DNA of 64,000 nt from Salmonirosea aquatica. Lineage in GTDB: Bacteria; Bacteroidota; Bacteroidia; Cytophagales; Spirosomataceae. The first letter of the stretch is position 1; the number at the start of each line of letters is the position of its first letter. This document shows positions 26,345 through 35,940 of the stretch, piece by piece. A program made the position numbers and the translations under genes. The stretch covers positions 4,996,501 to 5,060,500 of the forward strand of contig NZ_WHLY01000002.1 in assembly GCF_009296315.1 (NCBI RefSeq), given 5' to 3'. A model generated the notes under the pieces. That model saw only the letters and a list, made by a program, of their open reading frames with translations. It was not told the DNA's origin and searched no databases.

Positions 26345-28111
26345 ATGAACTGGCAACAGGTAATTGATCCTTTCGGCAATATCGGCCTGTCGGCCTTGCT
26401 GGCGGTGGTTCCGATTCTTTTTATATTCTGGGCACTCATCATCCGAAAAATGAAAGGGTACCAGGCGAGTTTGATCGCCACCGTCCTGGCCATCCTCATT
26501 GCCATTTCTGCTTATGGCATGCCCGTAAAACTGGCGCTTCTTTCTACGGTCAACGGAGCCCTGTACGGACTGTTTCCCATCTGCTGGATTATCATTACTG
26601 CCGTTTTTCTGTTCAACATCACCGTCCGGAGCGGTCAGTTTCAGGTCATCAAGCACTATATGGCCTCCATCACCTCCGACCGCCGCTTGCAGGCCTTGTT
26701 GATTGCCTTTGCGTTTGGTTCCTTTTTGGAAGGCATGGCTGGTTTTGGGGCGCCCGTAGCCATCACGGCGGCCCTGCTGGTAGGTTTGGGATTCAACCCG
26801 CTGTATGCGGCTGGCCTTTGCCTGATCGCCAATACCGCCCCCGTGGCCTTCGGGTCGGTCGGTATCCCCATCACGGTAGCCTCGCAGGTGACGGCTATCC
26901 CTGAACTGGCCATTTCGCAGATGGTCGGGCGTACGCTACCGCTCCTGTCGGTTTTTCTGCCTTTTTATCTGGTCGTCATTATGGCGGGGTTCCGAAAAAC
27001 CCGGGAGGTATGGCCGGCCATTGTGGTGGCGGGGGTATCGTTCGCTTTTCTGCAATGGTTTTCTTCCAATACCCTGGGTCCGGCGCTGCCCGATGTCATT
27101 GCGGGCATCGGCTCCATTGTGAGTCTGATCGTGTTATTGAAATTCTGGAAACCCAAAGGTACCTGGCGCTTTCCCAACGAGCCCGCCCCGACGATACTGA
27201 ACGATATCAACTACACAACGGGGCAGATCATCCGGGCGTGGTCGCCGTTCATACTGCTCACCCTCGTCATCATCGCCTGGGGCCTAAAACCGATCAAGGA
27301 TGTTTTCAACGCGGTCGGGCAGGTACAATTTGAGTTTCCGGGCCTGCATAATGTCATTCTGGATACCAGCGGCCATGCGGTACCCCACCTGTTCAAGTTC
27401 AACTACCTGTCGGCTACCGGCACGGCCATTTTACTGTCGGCCCTTATCTCAATTCCCCTGATGGGTATGAGATACCGGGAGGCGACGAAAGTTTTTGGCG
27501 AAACCCTCCGGCAGCTCACGTTTCCCATCATCACCATCGCCGCCGTGCTGGGGTTTGCCTACATCGTCAATGATTCGGGCATCAGCCTCACCATGGCCGA
27601 AGCGCTGGCCAACACCGGTGTTCTGTTCCCTTTCTTTGCGCCGATGCTGGGCTGGCTGGGGGTATTCATTACGGGTTCGGATACCTCGGCCAATGCGCTG
27701 TTCGGGAAGTTGCAAGCCTCCACCGCCACTTCCATTGGGGTCGATCCCGTCGTTACCGTTTCGGCTAACGTATCGGGGGGCGTAATCGGCAAAATGATTT
27801 CACCGCAGTCCATCGCGGTGGCGGCGGCGGCGGGGGATCTGGTCGGAAAAGAATCAGAACTTTTCCGGTTTACGGTCAAGCATAGTTTCTACATGCTCAT
27901 GGCAATCTGTTGCATTGTACTGGCCCAGGCTTATCTGTTCAGCTGGGTTGTGCCACACTATCAAATGATCGCCGCAGGCGCCGCTTCGGTAATCCCTGAT
28001 TTTACGGAGGGGTACCTGTACCTGCTGATTTTGGCTATTGTACTGGTAGTCTTTGTGGCGGCGGTCAAAGTAATCAACAGAAAAAAAGTGTTTCCACGAA
28101 TTTCACAATAG
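26345..28111 (+). CDS. lctP: L-lactate permease (LctP family)
   Basis: 588 residues with about 13 membrane segments. A cytoplasmic-membrane lactate:proton symporter of the LctP/LldP/GlcA family (usual length 530-590). Seen: SFLEGMAGFGAPVAITAALL (highly conserved), NTAPVAFGSVGIPI, GWLGVFITGSDTSANALFG and SAN(V)SGGVIGKMISPQSIAV. Start ATG at 26345. It is followed by lutA after 67 bases, so uptake and oxidation of L-lactate are in one unit. The six-G run at 27774 is in frame here. Confidence 0.93.
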   Translation: MNWQQVIDPFGNIGLSALLAVVPILFIFWALIIRKMKGYQASLIATVLAILIAISAYGMPVKLALLSTVNGALYGLFPICWIIITAVFLFNITVRSGQFQVIKHYMASITSDRRLQALLIAFAFGSFLEGMAGFGAPVAITAALLVGLGFNPLYAAGLCLIANTAPVAFGSVGIPITVASQVTAIPELAISQMVGRTLPLLSVFLPFYLVVIMAGFRKTREVWPAIVVAGVSFAFLQWFSSNTLGPALPDVIAGIGSIVSLIVLLKFWKPKGTWRFPNEPAPTILNDINYTTGQIIRAWSPFILLTLVIIAWGLKPIKDVFNAVGQVQFEFPGLHNVILDTSGHAVPHLFKFNYLSATGTAILLSALISIPLMGMRYREATKVFGETLRQLTFPIITIAAVLGFAYIVNDSGISLTMAEALANTGVLFPFFAPMLGWLGVFITGSDTSANALFGKLQASTATSIGVDPVVTVSANVSGGVIGKMISPQSIAVAAAAGDLVGKESELFRFTVKHSFYMLMAICCIVLAQAYLFSWVVPHYQMIAAGAASVIPDFTEGYLYLLILAIVLVVFVAAVKVINRKKVFPRISQ

Positions 28112-28178
28112 AAGTATATCAGTACGAGCGATTTAACTCCGTTCAATCTGATATTTACCCAACCCTTAACAGACTCAC

Positions 28179-28916
28179 ATGAACGTCGGACTTTTCATAC
28201 CGTGCTACGTCAACCAGTTTTACCCCCAAGCCGCGCGGGCGACGCTGGAATTGCTTCGGAAAATGGGCGTTAACGTGAGGTACCCTACCAAACAAATTTG
28301 CTGCGGGCAACCCATGGCCAACTCGGGGTTTGAGCATCTGGCGCAGGATTGCAACAATACCTTCATCGAAAACTTTGCGGCGTTCGACTACATCGTCGGG
28401 CCGTCGGCCAGTTGTATTCTGCACCTGAAAGACCATCTTCATTCGGATACGCAGGAGGCGATAGCCACCGAAATTCGGGGAAAAGTATACGAGTTGGTCG
28501 AGTTTCTGACCGATGTATTGAAAATCGAATCACTCGACGCCGCGTTTCCCCACAAGGTAGGGCTACACCACAGCTGCCATGGCTTGCGCGGATTGCGCTT
28601 GGCCCAAATGAGCGAACTCAACGCGCCCGATTTCTCCAAACCCCAGCAGTTACTGGCCATGGTAAAAGGGCTGGAACAGGTACCTCTTGATCGCTGTGAC
28701 GAGTGTTGCGGATTTGGCGGCGTTTTCTGCGTGTCGGAAGAAGCCGTGTCCGTGAAAATGGGGAAAGACCGGGTGGCGGACCATACCCGCAACGGGGCCG
28801 AGTACATCACCTCGTCCGACTTGTCCTGCCTCATGCACCTGGAAGGTATCCTGCACCGGAAAAACAGCGCGGTCAAGGTCATTCATATTTCAGAAATACT
28901 CAATGCAACGCTATGA
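28179..28916 (+). CDS. lutA: LutA, CCG-domain Fe-S subunit of L-lactate oxidation
   Basis: 245 residues, cytosolic. Two CCG cysteine-rich domains: PCYVNQFYP...ICCGQPMANSG and HHSCHGLRGL...CDECCGFGGVF. LutA, LutB and LutC together oxidise L-lactate to pyruvate in many aerobes. The stop overlaps the lutB start (ATGA), showing translational coupling. LctP is directly upstream. Length matches the family (about 240). Confidence 0.93.
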   Translation: MNVGLFIPCYVNQFYPQAARATLELLRKMGVNVRYPTKQICCGQPMANSGFEHLAQDCNNTFIENFAAFDYIVGPSASCILHLKDHLHSDTQEAIATEIRGKVYELVEFLTDVLKIESLDAAFPHKVGLHHSCHGLRGLRLAQMSELNAPDFSKPQQLLAMVKGLEQVPLDRCDECCGFGGVFCVSEEAVSVKMGKDRVADHTRNGAEYITSSDLSCLMHLEGILHRKNSAVKVIHISEILNATL

Positions 28917-30289
28917 GCCAACCTAAAACAAAAGATCACGCGGCCCTGGCCGAGGCCTTCATCCAGGACGAAGAGCGGGTGGACTGGCACGACGGGGCGC
29001 TTTGGTACATCCGGGCCAAACGCGACATCGCCTCCAAATCCATCCCCGAGTGGGAGGAATTGCGAGAAGCCGCCTCGCAGATCAAAAGCAATGTCATCTC
29101 CAACCTGCATGGGTACCTTTTGCAGTTTGAAGCCAATCTGAAAAAAAACGGTATCACGGTGCATTGGGCCGATACCCCTGAAGAGCACAACGAAATCGTG
29201 TACGCCATTTTGAAAGCGAAGGAGATCGATCAGATGGTGAAAAGTAAGTCCATGCTCACCGAAGAGTGCGGCCTGAATGAGTACCTCGAAGCGCGGGGCA
29301 TCGGCGTCATCAATTCCGATCTGGGCGAGTACATCCAGCAGATCGACAACGAGCCGCCCAGCCATATCGTGCTGCCGTGCATCCATAAACGCAAGGAAGA
29401 AATCGGTGAACTGTTTCATGAGCACCTGGGTACCGAAAAAGGATTGTCGGACCCAACGCAGCTGACGCGGGTAGCCCGCAAGCACCTGCGCAATGTGTTC
29501 ATGACCCGCCGCGCCGCGCTGACGGGCGTCAACTTTGCCGTAGCCGAAACGGGCGAATACGTGGTGTGTACCAACGAGGGCAACGCCGACATGGGCGCGC
29601 ACTTATCTGAAGTACAGATTGCCTCCATGGGTCTGGAAAAGATCATCCCGCAGAAAAAGCACCTGGGTATTTTTCTGCGCCTGCTGGCCCGGAGCGCCAC
29701 TGGACAACCCATTACTATCTATTCGAGTCACTACAAAAAGCCGCGCGAAGGGCAGGAAATGCACCTGATTTTGGTCAACGCGGGCCGGACGCGGCAGCTG
29801 GGGCGGAAGGATTTTCAAAATTCCCTGAAATGCATCAAGTGCGGAGCCTGCATGAATACCTGTCCGGTGTACCGCAAAAGCGGCGGACTGAGCTACCACA
29901 ATACCATTTCCGGGCCAATTGGCGCGATTCTGGCTCCCAATCTGGATATGAAAAAACACGCGGACCTACCCTTCGCCTCCACGCTCTGCGGGTCGTGCTC
30001 CAACGTGTGTCCAGTTAAAATCAACATCCACGATCAGCTGTACAAGTGGCGGCAGGAGATTGTGAAAGAGGGTCACGCTTCGAGTACCAAGGCGCTGGGC
30101 ATGAAGGCTATGGCCTGGACGTTGTCTTCGCCCGAAAAATTAGACAAAGCCGGTCGGGCCGGGAGGTGGTTTATGCATAAGGTACCCTTCGTCGTCAATA
30201 ACAAGCTCAATCCCTGGTACAAGCAGCGCGACATGCCGGAAGGTCCCAAAGAGTCTTTCAGTGAATGGTACCTTAAAAACGAAAAGTAG
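28913..30289 (+). CDS. lutB: LutB, iron-sulfur subunit of L-lactate oxidation
   Basis: 458 residues from ATG at 28913. An N-terminal LUD-like domain (ITGVNFAVAETG, here ALTGVNFAVAETGEYVVCTN) is followed by two [4Fe-4S] motifs: CIKCGACMNTCPVYRKSGG and CGSCSNVCPVKINI. A longer frame opening at 28703 overlaps lutA out of frame and is rejected. It is coupled to lutA. The operon is then interrupted by about 670 bases with structured repeats before lutC. Confidence 0.93.
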   Translation: MSQPKTKDHAALAEAFIQDEERVDWHDGALWYIRAKRDIASKSIPEWEELREAASQIKSNVISNLHGYLLQFEANLKKNGITVHWADTPEEHNEIVYAILKAKEIDQMVKSKSMLTEECGLNEYLEARGIGVINSDLGEYIQQIDNEPPSHIVLPCIHKRKEEIGELFHEHLGTEKGLSDPTQLTRVARKHLRNVFMTRRAALTGVNFAVAETGEYVVCTNEGNADMGAHLSEVQIASMGLEKIIPQKKHLGIFLRLLARSATGQPITIYSSHYKKPREGQEMHLILVNAGRTRQLGRKDFQNSLKCIKCGACMNTCPVYRKSGGLSYHNTISGPIGAILAPNLDMKKHADLPFASTLCGSCSNVCPVKINIHDQLYKWRQEIVKEGHASSTKALGMKAMAWTLSSPEKLDKAGRAGRWFMHKVPFVVNNKLNPWYKQRDMPEGPKESFSEWYLKNEK

Positions 30290-30390
30290 ATTGTTGGGTT
30301 CTAGTAACTCGCTCATACCAGTGATCTGGTCGAAGGTAGTACTTATTATGCTTTTGCCAATTATTCAATGTTCTGGGCAAAGCTGGCTTT
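30290..30390. other. Start of the 670-base lutB-lutC interval
   Basis: The whole interval 30290-30959 has no plausible gene; the small frames there are reading through the repeats. It consists of the two inverted repeat copies (30391-30519, 30675-30801), a 155-base spacer between them and AT-rich flanks. Typical lutB-lutC spacing is a few bases, so this is an insertion or expansion. Confidence 0.6.
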
Positions 30391-30519
30391 TGCCCTCCTG
30401 GGGCGGGCGGCCCCAATTCCATTGCGGCCGCTTTCTCAACGCCTTTGGATATCAATGGCCCTGCGCATGCCTGCCGCACACTGGCCATTGATATCAGGTC
30501 GGCTTATGAGAGAGCTGAG
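30391..30519 (+). repeat. Structured inverted repeat, left copy
   Basis: About 129 bases, repeated in inverted orientation at 30675-30801. The conserved part includes TGCCCTCCTGGGGCGGGC (with a TGGGGC/GCCCCA stem) and GCGGCCGCTTTCTCAACGCC. A second hairpin follows with 13-base arms, GATATCAATGGCC (30448-30460) and GGCCATTGATATC (30483-30495), then GGTCGGCTTATGAGA. Confidence 0.75.
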
Positions 30520-30674
30520 AAATGGGGCGTCATGCAATAAAAGGTTTATTCACTTTCAAAAATGGTGAAATGAACGGGTCAAAATAATAATGAGCTACTT
30601 GTAAAGGTAAATTCAAGAATCGAACCATATATTTTGAAAACATTCAAAGCAATACAGTAAAATGCAAATCAATT

Positions 30675-30801
30675 TCAGCCTTCTCATAAACCGACCCTAT
30701 AAAAATGGCATTTGTGCGCTTGGATTGCGCAGGCCATTTTTATACAGAGGCGTTGAGAAAGCGGCCGCAATGGAATTGGGGCTGCCCGCCCCAGGAGGGC
30801 A
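30675..30801 (-). repeat. Structured inverted repeat, right copy
   Basis: Same element as 30391-30519 on the other strand. Here the second hairpin has different 12-base arms, TATAAAAATGGC (30698-30709) and GCCATTTTTATA (30733-30744), so pairing is kept although the sequence of the stem changed on both sides. The flanking conserved blocks match the left copy closely. Confidence 0.75.
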
Positions 30802-30959
30802 AGCGTTGGCACGAGCCGATAAATCAGCATAAAATACAGAAAGACAGAGAATCGCCCCGGCCCCAGGTGCCGCAAACATAGGTGCATTTCGATATAGTTT
30901 TATGCTAATTATTTTTTCAATAAATAGATTTACGAACAACCAGTAACCAATCACCACCC

Positions 30960-31544
30960 ATGACAAGCCGGGAGAAAATATTGGGAGAAGTTTTACAAAA
31001 CCAACCCGCTTCGCTGCCGCTGCCGGACATTGCCCGATTCCGGGGCAAAGAACAGGAAGTAGTTCAAAGGTACCAAGCCGTTTTTGAAAGTATTGGGGGT
31101 ACCGTGTACCGGGTAGATGATTTCGCCGCCATCCAGGCGATCATCCACGAGCGCTACGACACCGAAAAACGCATCGCCACCACGCTGCCGGAACTGACCG
31201 AAGGCTTTGAATGGATTGTCCCGAACGCAGACCCCCATACGTACGAAGATATCGAACTGGCGATCATCCGCGGACATTTTGCGGTCGCCGAAAACGGGGC
31301 CGTGTGGCTGTCGGACGAAGTCATGGGCCAGCGCATCATCCCCTACATCTGCCAGCACCTGGCCGTCGTGGTACGCGCCGATAGCATCGTACCTACCCTG
31401 CACGAAGCCTATGAGATCATCGGTGAAGGTACCTACGGCTTCGGCGGCTTCATCGGCGGCCCCTCTAAAACCGCCGACATCGAACAGGCCCTCGTCCTCG
31501 GCGCCCACGGGCCGTTGTCGATGGCGGTTTTTCTTTTGAGCTAG
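30960..31544 (+). CDS. lutC: LutC, LUD-domain subunit of L-lactate oxidation
   Basis: 194 residues, cytosolic. LUD domain (formerly DUF162) with GGTVYRVDDFAAIQAI, ADPHTYEDIELAIIRGHFAV, AENGAVWLSDE and TYGFGGFIGGPSKTADIEQA; the last block is the family end signature (x-G-P-S-x-T-A-D-I-E). Length is typical. It is separated from lutB by 670 bases of repeats and may need its own promoter. No clear -7 box was identified in the AT-rich DNA just upstream. Confidence 0.92.
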   Translation: MTSREKILGEVLQNQPASLPLPDIARFRGKEQEVVQRYQAVFESIGGTVYRVDDFAAIQAIIHERYDTEKRIATTLPELTEGFEWIVPNADPHTYEDIELAIIRGHFAVAENGAVWLSDEVMGQRIIPYICQHLAVVVRADSIVPTLHEAYEIIGEGTYGFGGFIGGPSKTADIEQALVLGAHGPLSMAVFLLS

Positions 31545-31714
31545 TTGTCGGGTTAATGGGCAAAGGTCAACGGTTAACTGATTTCGGCTATCAACTGTCG
31601 GCAAAAGCGGACGCCGTGCGGGATAGCATAGAACGCCGTTTGACCTTTAACCCGCTCCGGCGTACCGGTTGACCGTTAACACTTTTTCTAAACAATGAAT
31701 CAATTCCCGCAACA

Positions 31715-33598
31715 ATGAACAATTCAATCCTCATACACGGCAACCTCCAACAGGAATACAGCGATATATATACCCCCGAGGCTCTCGCAGCCCTCACGGC
31801 CCTGGCGCATTTCAATAAAGACATCAAAGAAGCCATGCAGGCCCGCCTCCAGCGACGCGCCCAGCGCGCCGAACAGAGACAGCGGATCACCTTCCTCGAC
31901 CCAAAAAGCACCATTCCACGCACCAGCATCAAGGTACAGGATGCCCGCGATGGAAAATTTGAAGGATCGGTGATCCCGGCTGATTTGCAGCGGCAGTGGA
32001 TACAGGGTACCGGCCCCGCCGCCAAGCCCAACGCCCCGCTGGAAAGCAGCATCCGCAACGTAGCCTATGCTTTGCTGTCGGGAGCCGATGGTTGGATGTT
32101 CGATGGCGAGGATGCGCTGGGACAAATCGCCAGTATTTCGCTGGATAACCAGCGAAATCTCAAACTAGCCATTAAAAAAGACCCCGGGTTCCTGAAAGCG
32201 GCTGAGAAAGTAGCTGACGAAATGAATCATTGGGCGCAAGGATTTTTTGGCAGAAAGATCATCCACGACTGGCAGCAGCAACTGGACTGTACCACCATCA
32301 TCTTCCGGGCGCGGGGCCTGCACCTCGACGACCGCCATATCCGTGATGCCGACGGGGTAGCCATGGCCGCCTCCCTCGTGGATGCTACTTTGTACGTGGT
32401 GAACAACTACCAGGAGCTCCAAAAGAAAGGCGCTTCGATTGTGTTGTATTTACCCAAAATTCAGACCGCGGGCGAAGCGGCGCTGTGGAATGATCTGTTG
32501 TCGGCGCTGGAAACGCATCTGCGCCTGGCCATGGGTACCATCAAAGTGTACGTACTGGTAGAACAACTGGAAGCTACCCACCAACTGATGGAAATCCGGG
32601 CGGCGCTGGGCAAGCACTTTGTGGGCTACAACACCGGCCGCTGGGACTACATCAACAGCGTATCCGACGCCATGGCCTGGGACGAAAGTTTTATCAACCC
32701 CGACATCGAGGCCATCACCATGACCTACGGGTACATGAGCAACTACGAAAACCGCGTGCGCTGCGCGGTGAATACCCCCGACCTCCACGGCAACTTTGCC
32801 CTCTGGCAGGGTGGCATGGAACCCAACATCCCCGTTGGCTCGGCGGAGGGCGTGACGGCGAGTATGAAAAAAGCCGTGGCCGGAGCCGAGCGCGAGCAGC
32901 GCGAAGGCGCGAGCGGCAAGTGGGTAGCGCACTGGAAAATGGTACACATCGTCCGCCCCGTTTGGGAGGAAGTCGGTGAAGCCAACCAAGCAGGCCGCGC
33001 CTTTCCGCGGCTGACATATACCCAACAAGATGTCGACGGATTGATCCTGATTGAAAATGCCCCCACCACCATCCGCGGGGCCCGCAACCTTCTGAGCGTG
33101 GCCTTGCAGTACGGCAATGCTTTCGGACAGGGCATGCAGGCCGCCGCCCTCAAAGCGGCCGACTTTTTTGGCAACGACGACATCCTGTACCTGATGGAAG
33201 ACATGGCCACGGGCGAAATCCGCCTCAGCATCCTGTGGGAGTGGGTACACAAAGGCGCCACCCTCACCGAAGACGACGCCCATACCAGTACCCAAGCCGG
33301 GGATACTTTTACCGCCGACCTATTCAAAAAGCTGGTAGCCGAAGAGTACGAAAAACTCCTGAACGCCCGCAGTAAGGACGTCTTCGACGACTCCAAAACC
33401 ACCACTCTGCCCATCGCCCGGGAGATCGTCCTCACCTACGTACTCAGTGAACAGAAGTTTCCCTGGTTTATTGATTTTCTGAATATAAACCTGAATACGA
33501 CCGATCTGGACGAGGCGAAGCGGCGGATTGGGTTATATAGGGAGCAGTTTGTTGAGGGAGGGAAGCGGGTTACGGAAAATTTGGATTTTTTGGGGTAG
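31715..33598 (+). CDS. aceB: Malate synthase (AceB-type)
   Basis: 627 residues, cytosolic TIM-barrel enzyme joining acetyl-CoA and glyoxylate to malate. Seen: GTGPAAKPNAPLESSIRNVA, SGADGWMFDGEDALGQ (acidic metal site ED), FRARGLHLDDRHIRDADG (catalytic Arg region), IKVYVLVEQLEATHQLMEI (E of the metal site), GYNTGRWDYINS and a catalytic Asp region in LMEDMATGEIRLSILWEW. Longer than the usual ~530 by N- and C-terminal extensions. Isocitrate lyase is not in the window. Next to lactate use, it suggests a C2/C3 carbon module. Confidence 0.85.
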   Translation: MNNSILIHGNLQQEYSDIYTPEALAALTALAHFNKDIKEAMQARLQRRAQRAEQRQRITFLDPKSTIPRTSIKVQDARDGKFEGSVIPADLQRQWIQGTGPAAKPNAPLESSIRNVAYALLSGADGWMFDGEDALGQIASISLDNQRNLKLAIKKDPGFLKAAEKVADEMNHWAQGFFGRKIIHDWQQQLDCTTIIFRARGLHLDDRHIRDADGVAMAASLVDATLYVVNNYQELQKKGASIVLYLPKIQTAGEAALWNDLLSALETHLRLAMGTIKVYVLVEQLEATHQLMEIRAALGKHFVGYNTGRWDYINSVSDAMAWDESFINPDIEAITMTYGYMSNYENRVRCAVNTPDLHGNFALWQGGMEPNIPVGSAEGVTASMKKAVAGAEREQREGASGKWVAHWKMVHIVRPVWEEVGEANQAGRAFPRLTYTQQDVDGLILIENAPTTIRGARNLLSVALQYGNAFGQGMQAAALKAADFFGNDDILYLMEDMATGEIRLSILWEWVHKGATLTEDDAHTSTQAGDTFTADLFKKLVAEEYEKLLNARSKDVFDDSKTTTLPIAREIVLTYVLSEQKFPWFIDFLNINLNTTDLDEAKRRIGLYREQFVEGGKRVTENLDFLG

Positions 33599-33698
33599 GG
33601 GAAACTTTTGCGGTTGTTCGAGTTGCAAACGCGGGCGGATGCAATGTCGAGCGAAGATCCGGGTTTGCGGAGGGATCGATCGTGGGTACTCCTGCCCA

Positions 33699-33962
33699 AA
33701 GGCGAAAATTCAGTCGTGGCAGCCCTTATTTGCCCGCTACGGTATGCACGAAATCGGCCCAGGCGGGGGAGGAGCCGATATTGGTCCGCTAGGACAGCAG
33801 GGAGCTACGCTTCTGGGCCTGATCCCCGACTCTCAGCGGTACTTCGACTACCACCATGCGGCTTCCGATGTCTTCGATGCCGTGAGCAAGCGGGAACTTG
33901 AAATGGGTGGGGCCGCCATGGCGGCGATGATTTACCTCATTGATAAATACGGACTGGAATAG
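33699..33962 (+). pseudogene. C-terminal fragment of an M28-family peptidase
   Basis: About 85 residues of the C-terminus of a secreted M28 (Zn) aminopeptidase: WQPLFARYGMHEIGPGGGGADIG, then ATLLGLIPDSQRYFDYHHAA (H of the metal site) and SDVFDAVSKRELEMGGAAMA. All N-terminal metal ligands are missing. The frame extends upstream to 33528 only by chance through the end of malate synthase. No start codon or signal peptide. Core-like GC. A remnant of a deletion. Confidence 0.75.
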
Positions 33963-34038
33963 TGCCTCTATCCATAGGTGCGAAGATGCTTAAAGTAGCA
34001 GTTACGCGGTTGGATATACGCAGTACTTTTTAAGTGCT

Positions 34039-35061
34039 TTATTTCATAAGCTCGGTGAGGGTAGTTCCGTCGTAACGGTAGGCGCCATCAGCACCGAACC
34101 AAAGATTTCCGTCCTTGTCTTCCAGGATCCCAAAAAGCATCTTCCCGTCTTTAGGATTGATCTCGGTGGCCGTGGGTTTTTTGTTGGATAAAGATTTTTC
34201 ATCGTATCGGGAAAGTACCCAACCCTGGGCCGCTTCTGAACTCGTCCAGATATTGCCTTTTTTATCTTCGTAGATATATCCAACGAAGTCTTCCGTGATA
34301 TTGGCAAAGGTACTGCCGTCGTAGCGCCAAAGGCCATCGTTTCCACCGAGCCAGATATTTCCTCTTTGATCCTCGATGATTGTACGGACATTCGTAAAAG
34401 GTTCGCCGTTATGGGTTACCGGGGTAAATGTTTTTCCATCATAAACGAAGGTTTTATCCCTGGTCCCAAACCAAAACTGGCCTGATTTATCTTCAATAAT
34501 AGAAGTAATCTCATGAGGTGGGCGGGTAAAATTGGGGAAAGGTATTCCCGTAAAATCTTCACTTATTGAATCCCCTTTCATCAGGTAGTTTCGAAATGAT
34601 TTCCCATCGTAACGGCTTGTTCCCCCATTGACACCGAACCAGATAGCACCGGATTTGTCTTCATACATACAAGTAATCTCATCGTTGAGAAGCCCGTCTT
34701 TGGTGGTGAAGTTTTGAAAGGATTTTCCATCATAACGATACACTCCCGAGCCAATCGACCCGAGCCAGAAGTTGCCTTTACTATCCTCTAGAATAGAAAA
34801 GAAGCGGGCCGAACTTACGTCACCGATCACATTGGTCAGATTCTTTCCATCGTACCGAAAAACACCCTCCCAGGAGGTAAACCAAATGTTGCCCTTTTTA
34901 TCTTGTAGTATGTTCCGGGTAATAGTATTAGGTCCGTAAGAAGTAAGTACGGCTTTGGTTTCGGGCTTGGCAGTAGTTTTTAACCAGTCAGTATTATTTT
35001 GTCCTTTGCAGAAAGTGCAAAAAACAAACATTAATAAAACGTAAGCAGGTAAGTGTTTCAT
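34039..35061 (-). CDS. Secreted two-component-regulator-propeller protein
   Basis: 340 residues, signal peptide MKHLPAYVLLMFVFCTFCKG, then about seven propeller blades with the repeated RYDGKSFxNF...EDKxGNIWFG pattern (the reg_prop/Y_Y_Y-type blade, W-F-G). There is no kinase or DNA-binding domain attached, so it is a free periplasmic or secreted propeller. The promoter and first 25 or so codons resemble those of the next gene upstream (35340-35918), but the mature parts are unrelated. No GGTACC in this region. Confidence 0.8.
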   Translation of the reverse strand: MKHLPAYVLLMFVFCTFCKGQNNTDWLKTTAKPETKAVLTSYGPNTITRNILQDKKGNIWFTSWEGVFRYDGKNLTNVIGDVSSARFFSILEDSKGNFWLGSIGSGVYRYDGKSFQNFTTKDGLLNDEITCMYEDKSGAIWFGVNGGTSRYDGKSFRNYLMKGDSISEDFTGIPFPNFTRPPHEITSIIEDKSGQFWFGTRDKTFVYDGKTFTPVTHNGEPFTNVRTIIEDQRGNIWLGGNDGLWRYDGSTFANITEDFVGYIYEDKKGNIWTSSEAAQGWVLSRYDEKSLSNKKPTATEINPKDGKMLFGILEDKDGNLWFGADGAYRYDGTTLTELMK

Positions 35062-35094
35062 TATCCTCTTTTTTTTGATAACAAAGAATCCTGA

Positions 35095-35102
35095 CAAACC
35101 TA
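35095..35102 (-). promoter_or_regulatory. -7 promoter box of propeller gene
   Basis: On the minus strand TAGGTTTG (TAnnTTTG consensus), 34 bases before the start at 35061. A similar box and the upstream block ACATATCGTT recur before the neighbouring gene (35941-35948), as expected for a duplicated promoter. Confidence 0.55.
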
Positions 35103-35339
35103 CAAGTATATGGGCTGGGTTTTTGTTAATGGCTCGTAAATGATTGTCAACGATATGTTAAAATTGGTTGAGAAAACCTTGAATAGCGGTGTTCTAAACT
35201 TTTTTATCACCAGCAACAACCGGTAGTAGGTAGATCACTCGGCCAGCGATGGGATAGTCCTTACTCTACCAGCGGGCGACTGTCATGAGCAAAGAGCGGG
35301 ATGAGCAGGTGGCAGGGAATACGTGATACTATCCACCGA

Positions 35340-35918
35340 TCACTGCTTATCATATACGAGCTTCCTGGTATTCTCACCGGAAGTTGAGCTCACATTGACC
35401 TGGACAGCGATAGACTGGCCATTATTGATCAACTTCCAAGCTTCTGTTACTTCAACAGCCGCTTGTTCACTATAGGGATCAAAGGTTCTTGCCGAGATAA
35501 CCGTCATCGTTTGTCCATCATCGGACCACTTTGCGGTAGACTTTTCCCTGGGGTATCCGACCCTGATGGCTTACCTTTCTTTATCGTCGAAGGTCAGTTG
35601 CTCTTGTCTTGTAAACTGGACCCCGCCAGGACTTGGTACATCCACGGTCAGAAAACCGGCATGATCGGCTATTTTCATGGTTTTTGAACTGACATGGTCA
35701 TGATATCCTCCGAAAAGGCAGACAGGAAAGTTTCCGATTTGTTCACTTTTCAACTCATTTAATTTCCATACCCCAGAAAAATTAGCGCGATTGTCAGTAG
35801 CTGCGACGTTGGTTTCGGTCTTCTCGGTAGCTTTTGACAGGTCCGTTTTAATTTGTCCCTGACAGAGAGTGCAGGAAACAAATAGTAACAAAGCGTACAC
35901 GGGTAGGTGTTTCATCAT
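35340..35918 (-). pseudogene. Secreted lipocalin-like protein with one nonsense codon
   Basis: Read through, the frame is 192 residues: signal peptide MMKHLPVYALLLFVSCTLCQ, FSGVWKLNELKSEQIGNFP (lipocalin-type G-x-W start), ... and after the stop STAKWSDDGQTMTVISART, then EAWKLINNGQSIAVQVNVSS. A single in-frame TAA (codon ending at 35571) interrupts it; the second part stays in the same frame to the natural stop at 35340. A point mutation, not a frameshift. Its N-terminal half and promoter are near-copies of the neighbouring propeller gene's. Confidence 0.75.
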
Positions 35919-35940
35919 TTTTTTATTTTAAGGATTTCAG

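Noticed and set aside
26210-26656. 149-residue N-terminal extension of the sugar transporter
   Set aside because: It is the antisense strand of lctP and lacks any membrane or domain character.
28703-28912. Upstream extension of the LutB frame
   Set aside because: Overlaps lutA out of frame. LutB starts at the ATGA overlap.
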